DNA of 15,457 bases, from positions 1-15,457 of the forward strand of contig JACZKF010000423.1 of NCBI GenBank assembly GCA_014860175.1. Direction: 5' to 3'. The notes below the pieces were generated by a model. It searched no databases. It was given only the letters and a program-made list of their open reading frames with translations, and had not been told where the DNA came from. The stretch comes from Desulfuromonadales bacterium (lineage in GTDB: Bacteria; Desulfobacterota; Desulfuromonadia; Desulfuromonadales; JACZKF01). Below, in pieces: positions 1 to 4,774 of the stretch (positions within the stretch are counted from its first letter, which is position 1; every line of letters begins with the position of its first letter). Made by a program: the position numbers and the translations under genes.

Positions 1-333
1 GTCGAACTGCTCCTCCAAAGCCGCCGTCGATACCCCGGCCAGGATCGAGACCAGCCATTTGCTGCCGACAAACAGATCGGCAACCTCTCCCACAACCTCC
101 CCAACCATCTGCGGCTTGATGGCCAAAATCACCAGATCGGCCAATCGCACCGCCTCCCGGTTGTCGCTGATCGCCTCGACCCCATAGCGCTGCGCCAGGG
201 TGTCGCGGCGCAGTTCCGCCGGCTCGGAGACGACGATCTGCGCCGCCGGATAGGTCCCCCGCAGCAACCCCCGGATCAGGGCTTCCGCCATATTGCCGCC
301 GCCGATGAAGGCGATTTTTCCTGCTCGCTGCAT
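1..333 (-). CDS. proC: Pyrroline-5-carboxylate reductase, N-terminal part (cut by window edge)
   Basis: This encodes the first 111 residues of an NADPH-dependent reductase that converts 1-pyrroline-5-carboxylate to L-proline, the last step of proline synthesis in the cytoplasm. The N-terminus reads KIAFIGGGNMAEALIRGLL (residues 6-24), the Rossmann dinucleotide-binding loop with the GGNMA signature of ProC. Further on, LADLVILAIKPQ and LVSILAGVS match the conserved IKP and SILAG motifs of the family. The ATG at 333 is preceded by GGGAG at a normal distance. The remainder lies to the left of the window. The gene diverges from the polyamine cluster; the 228-bp intergenic region holds promoters for both directions. 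The family assignment is secure; the full length cannot be judged. Confidence 0.95.
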   Translation of the reverse strand, partial: MQRAGKIAFIGGGNMAEALIRGLLRGTYPAAQIVVSEPAELRRDTLAQRYGVEAISDNREAVRLADLVILAIKPQMVGEVVGEVADLFVGSKWLVSILAGVSTAALEEQFD

Positions 334-391
334 ATTCTCGCTCCCTGTTGCCGCTCATCAGCCCGCGTTGCAGGCTACCGAAAGTTTCCCA

Positions 392-420
392 AGTAAATAG
401 AAAAAATAATGAATTGTCAA
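392..420 (-). promoter_or_regulatory. Candidate sigma-70 promoter for proC
   Basis: On the minus strand TTGACA (415-420) is a perfect -35 hexamer. A weak -10 follows: TTTACT (392-397) at 17 bp, or the better-matching TATTTA (394-399) at only 15 bp. The spacer is AT-rich. The site is about 60 bp upstream of the proC ATG. The -35 is convincing; the -10 is not settled. Confidence 0.4.
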
Positions 421-434
421 GGAGATGGGAAGCC

Positions 435-453
435 TCTCCGGGCCGACCGGAGA
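435..453. repeat. Perfect 7-bp stem-loop between the divergent promoters
   Basis: TCTCCGG (435-441), GCCGA loop (442-446) and CCGGAGA (447-453) form a perfect inverted repeat with no T-run. It lies between the proC promoter and the regulator promoter. It could be an operator or simply a structured spacer; the sequence does not decide. Confidence 0.35.
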
Positions 454-481
454 AGTCGCCTGAAAGCGGCAGGAAAAGAGG

Positions 482-510
482 TTGACAGGGTCCAACAAAG
501 AGAGTATAAA
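482..510 (+). promoter_or_regulatory. Sigma-70 promoter of the polyamine cluster
   Basis: TTGACA (482-487) and TATAAA (505-510) are separated by exactly 17 bp, an almost consensus housekeeping promoter. Transcription should begin near 516-518, giving a leader of about 45 nt before the GTG at 562. That leader contains the operator-like dyads described separately, so a bound protein would sit just downstream of the initiating polymerase. This is the best promoter in the window and probably drives the regulator gene and the spe genes behind it. Confidence 0.75.
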
Positions 511-543
511 TCCGCCCCTGTGCCAAGATCTTCTAAACAGAAA

Positions 544-560
544 GTTTAGGAATTGTAAAC
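544..560. promoter_or_regulatory. Operator-like dyad A, GTTTA-N7-TAAAC
   Basis: The 17-bp element GTTTAGGAATTGTAAAC lies in the 5' leader of the regulator gene. It has the same half-sites and the same 7-bp spacer as the element at 578-594; their centres are 34 bp apart. An extra TAAAC half-site at 534-538 pairs with its left half (CTAAAC-AGAAA-GTTTAG, 533-549). A likely binder is the XRE-cupin protein encoded immediately downstream. This is an inference from position and symmetry. Confidence 0.5.
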
Positions 561-561
561 C

Positions 562-1152
562 GTGCGTCTGACAAAAAGTTTACCACCAGTAAACCCTGAT
601 TCCCGCCAGGTGCGGATCGGGGAAAAACTGAAGAAGCTGCGGCTCTCCAACTCCCTGACCCAGGAGGAGCTGGCCAGCCGGGCCGATCTGACCAAGGGGT
701 ACATCTCCCAGTTGGAGAACGACGCCACCTCCCCTTCGATCAGCACCCTGATGGACATTCTCGATGTCCTGGGGGTTTCCATTTCTGAATTCTTTGCCGA
801 GACCCCCGACCGGCAGGTGGTCTTCGGCGAGGAGTCGCGGGTGATCGCCGGCGACGAAGACGGCCTGCGGGTCGAACTGCTGGTCCCCGGAGCCCAGGGG
901 CGGACCATGGACCCGGTGCTGGTCACTTTGCAGCCGGGAGAGGCGATGGACGAGCAACCGATGCATGAGGGGGAGGAGTTCGGTTTTCTGCTCACCGGTC
1001 GACTGGAACTGCTGCTCGACGACAAGGTGCACGCGGTGCGCCGTCACGAGTGCTTCTACTTCCCCTCCGACCACCGTCACCGGGTGCGCAATCCGGGGAA
1101 ATCCGAGGCCAAGATCCTGTGGGTGGTCTCGCCCCCGACATTTTTCTATTAA
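562..1152 (+). CDS. XRE-family regulator with C-terminal cupin domain (polyamine-type)
   Basis: This is a 196-aa cytoplasmic DNA-binding protein. Residues about 20-75 form a Cro/C1-type helix-turn-helix (EELASRADLTKGYISQLEND, then SPSISTLMDILDVLGVSISEFF). Residues about 115-192 form a small cupin barrel (VTLQPGEAMDEQPMHEGEEF, GRLELLL, PSDHRHRVRNPG). The HTH-plus-cupin layout is that of PuuR/PauR-type polyamine-responsive repressors and other small-molecule sensors. Position immediately upstream of speD, speE and speA supports a polyamine role, but the ligand is inferred. The start is GTG at 562 with AGGA about 10 nt upstream; the next in-frame start, GTG at 610, has no Shine-Dalgarno. Operator-like dyads flank and overlap this start, which suggests autoregulation. 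Family call strong; effector and targets unproven. Confidence 0.88.
   Translation: MRLTKSLPPVNPDSRQVRIGEKLKKLRLSNSLTQEELASRADLTKGYISQLENDATSPSISTLMDILDVLGVSISEFFAETPDRQVVFGEESRVIAGDEDGLRVELLVPGAQGRTMDPVLVTLQPGEAMDEQPMHEGEEFGFLLTGRLELLLDDKVHAVRRHECFYFPSDHRHRVRNPGKSEAKILWVVSPPTFFY
578..594. promoter_or_regulatory. Operator-like dyad B, GTTTA-N7-TAAAC, within codons 6-11
   Basis: GTTTACCACCAGTAAAC is perfectly symmetric over its outer six bases (GTTTAC/GTAAAC) and shares half-sites and spacing with dyad A. It lies inside the beginning of the regulator coding sequence, where it encodes part of the non-conserved N-terminal tail ahead of the helix-turn-helix. That placement suggests repression by roadblock or by looping with dyad A. 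Confidence 0.45.
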
Positions 1153-1210
1153 CCAACCTCCCCCGGACCGACAACGACCCGGGATTTTAAGCAGAGAAAG
1201 GATTTACGCC

Positions 1211-1609
1211 ATGCAATCTCTTGGTCAGCAGATCGTCGCCGAGTTCTACGAGTGCGACCCCGCCGTCCTCAACGATCCGCAGCAGATCGAGGAGATCATG
1301 TGCGAAGCCGCCCTGGCGGCTGGCGCCACTATCGTTACCAAAACCTTTCACACCTTCAGCCCGCACGGGGTCTCCGGGGCCGTGATCATCGCCGAAAGCC
1401 ATCTGGCCATCCACACCTGGCCCGAGTATGGCTACGCCGCCGTCGACCTGTTCACCTGCGGCGACACCGTGGTCCCGGAGGCCGCCTACCGCCACCTGAA
1501 AGCCGGCCTCGGCTCGCGCCGCGCCTCCACCATGGAGTTGAAACGCGGCCAGCTCGAAGTGGTCGGAGAGCTGACCCACAAGCCGATGGAGTTGAAAAAA
1601 GCGGTCTGA
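1211..1609 (+). CDS. speD: S-adenosylmethionine decarboxylase proenzyme (prokaryotic class)
   Basis: This 132-aa cytoplasmic proenzyme makes decarboxylated AdoMet, the aminopropyl donor for spermidine. It cleaves itself to form a pyruvoyl cofactor. The cleavage motif is AESHLAIHTWPE: Ser63 would become the pyruvoyl group after the Glu62-Ser63 bond breaks, and His68 and Cys83 (FTCGD) sit where processing and catalytic residues occur in the small Thermotoga-type enzymes. Length and numbering match that class closely. AGAAAGGA lies about 9 nt before the ATG. The gene starts 58 bp after the regulator gene and is followed 128 bp later by speE, the enzyme that uses its product. The extended open frame upstream of 1211 is only an overlap with the regulator gene. 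Confidence 0.96.
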   Translation: MQSLGQQIVAEFYECDPAVLNDPQQIEEIMCEAALAAGATIVTKTFHTFSPHGVSGAVIIAESHLAIHTWPEYGYAAVDLFTCGDTVVPEAAYRHLKAGLGSRRASTMELKRGQLEVVGELTHKPMELKKAV

Positions 1610-1612
1610 GCC

Positions 1613-1623
1613 GTAAACTTTAC
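1613..1623. repeat. Short palindrome GTAAACTTTAC after speD
   Basis: This is an 11-bp perfect palindrome (GTAAA-C-TTTAC) four bases after the speD stop. The half-site resembles those near the regulator start, but the orientation and spacing differ from GTTTA-N7-TAAAC, so it is probably not the same operator. Confidence 0.3.
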
Positions 1624-1725
1624 CAACGCAAAGACGCAAAGGAGAGCCAAGGCGCCAAGGGTGTCACCAGGTCTGCCGCCTTCCCCCCTTTGCGTCTTGC
1701 TTTTGGACCTTGCGCCTTGGCGTTG
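1623..1725. repeat. Imperfect long inverted repeat between speD and speE
   Basis: The left arm (1623-1660) carries CAACGCAAAGACGCAAAGG followed by CCAAGGCGCCAAGG. The right arm (1687-1725) carries CCTTTGCGTCTTGC followed by CCTTGCGCCTTGGCGTTG. The arms are approximately reverse complements, and each arm is internally built from related CGCAAAG/CGCCAAGG units. Sequences of the ACGCAAAGACGCAAAGG type are, from memory, dispersed intergenic repeats in many bacteria, so this looks like a small mobile or REP-like palindrome lodged in the operon. In RNA it would form a long imperfect hairpin just upstream of the speE ribosome-binding site. No T-run follows, so it is not an obvious intrinsic terminator. 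Confidence 0.65.
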
Positions 1726-1737
1726 AGAGGACACCCC

Positions 1738-2583
1738 ATGGATCTCTGGTACACCGAAAAACATTCCGAAAACGTCGGCATCACCCTCAAGGCGACCCGC
1801 TCGCTGTTTTCCGGCAAGAGCGAATTCCAGCAGCTCGATATTCTGGAAACGGTGGAGTACGGGAGGATGATGCTCCTCGACGGACTGGTGATGGTCACCG
1901 AACGTGACGAGTTCGTCTACCACGACATGATCACTCACCCGGCCCTGTTCACCCACCCGGCGCCGAAGAAGGTGCTGGTCATCGGCGGCGGCGACGGCGG
2001 CACCATCCGCGAGATCATGAAACACCCCGGGGTCGAACTGGCGGTGCTGTGCGAGATCGACGGCCTGGTCATCGAAAAATCGATCGAGCTCCTCCCCTCC
2101 ATGGCTTGCGAGATCGACGGCCGCAACCCCCGGGTGAAGCTGCATGTCGACGACGGCATCGCCTACATCCGCGAGCACCGCGACCAGTTCGACGTGATCC
2201 TGGTCGACTCCACCGACCCGATCGGCCCGGCCGTCGGCCTGTTCGAGGAGGACTTCTACCGCCTGGTCTTCGCCGCCCTGAAGGAGGATGGGATCATGGT
2301 GGCGCAGAGCGAGTCCCCCTTCTATCACGCCGAGATCCAGAAGAGCATGTACGGGAATCTGCGGCAGGTCTTTCCCATCGTCGAGATGTACCAGGCTTTC
2401 ATTCCGACCTACCCGAGCGGCTTGTGGAGCTTCGCTTTTGCCAGCAAGAAGTACCACCCGGTGCGCGACTTCGACCGGGCGCGGGCGAAAAACCGCGGTT
2501 TCTACACGAAATATTACAACGAAGAGCTGCACTTGGGAGCGTTCATGCTGCCGACCTTTGCCCGGGAAAATATCGCCGGGTAA
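1738..2583 (+). CDS. speE: Spermidine synthase (polyamine aminopropyltransferase)
   Basis: This 281-aa cytoplasmic enzyme transfers the aminopropyl group of decarboxylated AdoMet to putrescine, giving spermidine and methylthioadenosine. The short N-terminal beta domain (from LWYTEKHSENVGITLK) precedes a Rossmann methyltransferase-like fold with GGGDGG at 83-88. An acidic residue follows at CEID, DDG lies at 138-140, and VDSTDPIGPA starts at 156; Asp157 corresponds to the catalytic base. YHDMITHP (61-68) is the family signature, and YPSGLWSFAFASK lies near the C-terminus. Length is typical. The ATG at 1738 has GAGAGGA about 8 nt upstream. It follows speD across the repeat at 1623-1725 and precedes speA by 99 bp, so the genes are probably one transcription unit. 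Confidence 0.96.
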   Translation: MDLWYTEKHSENVGITLKATRSLFSGKSEFQQLDILETVEYGRMMLLDGLVMVTERDEFVYHDMITHPALFTHPAPKKVLVIGGGDGGTIREIMKHPGVELAVLCEIDGLVIEKSIELLPSMACEIDGRNPRVKLHVDDGIAYIREHRDQFDVILVDSTDPIGPAVGLFEEDFYRLVFAALKEDGIMVAQSESPFYHAEIQKSMYGNLRQVFPIVEMYQAFIPTYPSGLWSFAFASKKYHPVRDFDRARAKNRGFYTKYYNEELHLGAFMLPTFARENIAG

Positions 2584-2612
2584 AGGACAGGCTCTCAGCT
2601 CGACAGTTGAAC

Positions 2613-2640
2613 GTAGGGGCAATTCATGAATTGCCCCTAC
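2613..2640. repeat. Perfect 28-bp palindrome between speE and speA
   Basis: The half GTAGGGGCAATTCA (2613-2626) is followed without a gap by its exact reverse complement (2627-2640), a 14-bp-arm palindrome. Read as protein it gives VGAIHELPL on either strand, a string that, from memory, recurs in many spurious short ORFs across bacteria, which marks it as a dispersed palindromic repeat. It contains an ATG at 2626 in frame with speA, but that ATG has no proper ribosome-binding site. In the transcript it would form a strong hairpin about 30 nt ahead of the speA Shine-Dalgarno. Confidence 0.8.
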
Positions 2641-2669
2641 TGCCTTTCCGACCCTTTTTCGTTTCCGAC

Positions 2670-2675
2670 AGGAGG
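2670..2675 (+). promoter_or_regulatory. Ribosome-binding site that fixes the speA start
   Basis: AGGAGG lies 7 nt before the ATG at 2683. It shows that translation begins there (MNPRVKPTW) and not at the upstream in-frame ATG at 2626, which belongs to the palindromic repeat. Confidence 0.85.
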
Positions 2676-2682
2676 CCAGCAG

Positions 2683-4596
2683 ATGAATCCGAGGGTGAAG
2701 CCGACCTGGACCGCCGACGACTCGGCCCGGCTCTACGGCATCCGCGATTGGGGGGCCGGCTATTTCGACCTCAACGCCCAGGGGGAGGTGGCGGTTAAGG
2801 TGGCGTTCCCTACCGGTGGGGTCACCGTCTCGCTGATGGACATCGTCTCCGGCATCGCCCAGCGCGGCCATGCCATGCCGGTGCTGCTGCGGATCGAAAA
2901 TCTCCTCGACGCCCAGATCGCCCTGCTCAACGACGCCTTTCGTCGGGCCATCGCCGAGGCCGGCTACCGGGGCGAGTACCGCGGCGTCTTCCCGATCAAG
3001 GTCAACCAGCAGGCCCAGGTCATCGAAGAGATCGTTCACTTCGGCGCCCGCTACCGGCACGGGCTGGAAGCCGGCAGCAAGGCCGAGCTGGTCCTGGCGC
3101 TGGCCGCCCTCGGGGAAGGGGACCTGCTGATCTGCAACGGCTACAAGGACCGGGAGTTCATCGACCTTGGCTTGTGGGCGCAGAAACTCGGCATCCGCTG
3201 CTTCTTTGTCATCGAGTCCCCTTCTGAACTGCCTGTGATCCTGGAGCGCAGCCGCGCTCTCGGCATCAAGCCGCTGATCGGCGCCCGGGTCAAGGTGTCG
3301 GCCAAGGTCGGCGGGCTGTGGACGGAGACCAGCGGCGATCGCAGCAGCTTCGGCCTGAGCACCACCCAGCTGATCGCCGTCCTCGACACCCTGAAGCAGG
3401 AGGAGATGCTCGACTGCCTGCAGCTGCTGCATTGCCATCTCGGCTCGCAGATCCCCGACATCCAGGATATCCGCGCCGGCGTGCTGGAGGCGTGTCGCTA
3501 CTACGCCGACCTGATCCGCGAAGGGGCCCCCCTCGGCACTCTCGACCTCGGCGGCGGGCTGGCCGTCGACTACGTCGGCTCCCGGGCCAACGATGTCCAT
3601 TCGCGCAACTACACCCTCGACGAATACTGCGCCGACATCGTCGAGGTGGTGATGTCGACCCTCGATCCCCAGGGGATCGCCCACCCGCAGCTGGTCACCG
3701 AATCGGGGCGGGCGACGGTCGCCTACTCGTCGCTGCTGCTGTTCAACATCCTCGATGTGACCCATTTCGAAGCGGTCGATCTCCCCACCTCCCCCCCCGA
3801 CGGAGGCCACGAGCTGGTGCGCAATCTGTTCCGGGTGCGGGACGATCTGGCCACCACCGATCTGCAGGAGAGCTACAACGACGCCCTCTACTGGCGCGAC
3901 GAAATCCGCGAGCTGTTCAAACGCGGGCAGATCAGTCTCCGCGAGCGCTCCCTGGGGGAGAACCTGTTTCTCGCCGTGGCCCAGTCGATTGCCGGCCGCC
4001 TCGACACCCTGGCGCGGGTCCCGGCCGGGCTGCAGGGGCTGGCGGAGAGCCTGGCCGACATCTACTACGGCAACTTCAGCGTCTTCCAGTCGCTCCCCGA
4101 CACCTGGGCTATCGGCCAGATCTTCCCGGTGATGCCGATCCACCGTCACCTGGAGCCCCCCCGACGCCAGGTGATCATCTCCGACCTGACCTGCGACTGC
4201 GACGGCAAGCTCGACAACTTCATCGATGCCCGCGGCGAGCGCAAGACCCTGCCGCTGCATCCGCTGAACCCGGGGGAGGAGTACCTCATCGGCGTTTTCC
4301 TGATGGGGGCCTACCAGGAGACGCTGGGCGATCTGCACAACCTGTTCGGCGACACCCACGTGGTGAGCGTGCGCATCAACCAGGACGGCAGCTTCGACGT
4401 GATGAAAGAGATCGCCGGCGACAGCATCGCCGACGTCCTCAGCTATGTCGAGTACCAGCCCCAGGCCCTTTTCGAGAGCCTGCGCAGTAGCGCCGAGGCG
4501 GCGGTGCGCAAAGGGACCATCGACATCGGCGAGCGCCAGCGCCTGCTGGAGGAGTACGCGGCCAGCCTGCGGGGGTATACCTATTTCGAGCGGTGA
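2683..4596 (+). CDS. speA: Biosynthetic arginine decarboxylase (PLP-dependent)
   Basis: This 637-aa enzyme decarboxylates L-arginine to agmatine, the entry step of the arginine route to putrescine. It belongs to fold III PLP decarboxylases. An alanine-racemase-like barrel carries the PLP lysine Lys106 in VFPIKVNQQ. It also has the substrate-binding stretch CNGYKDREFIDLG, LHCHLGSQIPD, the phosphate-binding DLGGGLAVDY and TESGRATVAYSSLLLFN. The beta-barrel part contains SDLTCDCDGKLDNF with catalytic Cys504, as in the E. coli enzyme's TCDSDG motif, and GVFLMGAYQETLGDLHNLFGDTH. Length agrees with SpeA (about 630-660 aa). The gene closes the regulator-speD-speE-speA run and is followed by a terminator. 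Neither agmatinase nor agmatine deiminase is in the window, so the route to putrescine must continue elsewhere. Confidence 0.97.
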   Translation: MNPRVKPTWTADDSARLYGIRDWGAGYFDLNAQGEVAVKVAFPTGGVTVSLMDIVSGIAQRGHAMPVLLRIENLLDAQIALLNDAFRRAIAEAGYRGEYRGVFPIKVNQQAQVIEEIVHFGARYRHGLEAGSKAELVLALAALGEGDLLICNGYKDREFIDLGLWAQKLGIRCFFVIESPSELPVILERSRALGIKPLIGARVKVSAKVGGLWTETSGDRSSFGLSTTQLIAVLDTLKQEEMLDCLQLLHCHLGSQIPDIQDIRAGVLEACRYYADLIREGAPLGTLDLGGGLAVDYVGSRANDVHSRNYTLDEYCADIVEVVMSTLDPQGIAHPQLVTESGRATVAYSSLLLFNILDVTHFEAVDLPTSPPDGGHELVRNLFRVRDDLATTDLQESYNDALYWRDEIRELFKRGQISLRERSLGENLFLAVAQSIAGRLDTLARVPAGLQGLAESLADIYYGNFSVFQSLPDTWAIGQIFPVMPIHRHLEPPRRQVIISDLTCDCDGKLDNFIDARGERKTLPLHPLNPGEEYLIGVFLMGAYQETLGDLHNLFGDTHVVSVRINQDGSFDVMKEIAGDSIADVLSYVEYQPQALFESLRSSAEAAVRKGTIDIGERQRLLEEYAASLRGYTYFER

Positions 4597-4628
4597 GAGC
4601 AGGGGTGAGAAAACATTGCAGAGAAGCC

Positions 4629-4662
4629 GAAGGCCTTCCATCGAGAAGGCCTTCTCTTTTTC
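4629..4662 (+). terminator. Rho-independent terminator after speA
   Basis: GAAGGCCTT (4629-4637), an 8-nt loop and AAGGCCTTC (4646-4654) form a 9-bp stem followed by TCTCTTTTTCC. An upstream AGAGAAG (about 4619-4625) can extend the pairing with a bulge. It ends the plus-strand polyamine transcript 30-60 bp past the speA stop. Confidence 0.85.
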
Positions 4663-4716
4663 CTGTCGTCGGCCTGGCAGGTAAGGTGGATGCGCTCCCC
4701 TGCTCCATGGCCCCTT

Positions 4717-4745
4717 GTAAAAAGGGCGGCCCGAAGGCCGCCCTT
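4717..4745 (-). terminator. Rho-independent terminator of the cytochrome gene
   Basis: On the minus strand the perfect 10-bp stem AAGGGCGGCC/GGCCGCCCTT encloses a TTCG tetraloop (positions 4732-4735) and is followed by TTTAC, giving a run of five T. It begins about 30 bp past the cytochrome stop. Together with the speA terminator it insulates the two convergent units. Confidence 0.88.
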
Positions 4746-4774
4746 GGATGACAGCAAGGTGTTACGGGCTTTCT

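Noticed and set aside
384..398. Degenerate operator GTTTC-CCAAG-TAAAT near the proC promoter
   Set aside because: It has half-site mismatches and a 5-bp instead of 7-bp spacer compared with the dyads at 544-594, so regulation of proC by the same protein is not supported.
965..1210. Upstream extension of speD into the regulator gene
   Set aside because: The frame is only a shadow of the regulator; SpeD has the right length and a good ribosome site from 1211.
2626..2682. Upstream ATG extension of speA
   Set aside because: The ATG is the centre of the 28-bp palindromic repeat, there is no ribosome site ahead of it, and AGGAGG fixes the start at 2683.
1486..4641. Very long open frame (about 1050 codons) on the minus strand opposite speE and speA
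   Set aside because: It runs antisense to two clearly conserved genes, its translation is low-complexity Ala/Gly/Val/Asp-rich, and no family motif or ribosome site is seen. It is a by-product of high GC and codon bias.
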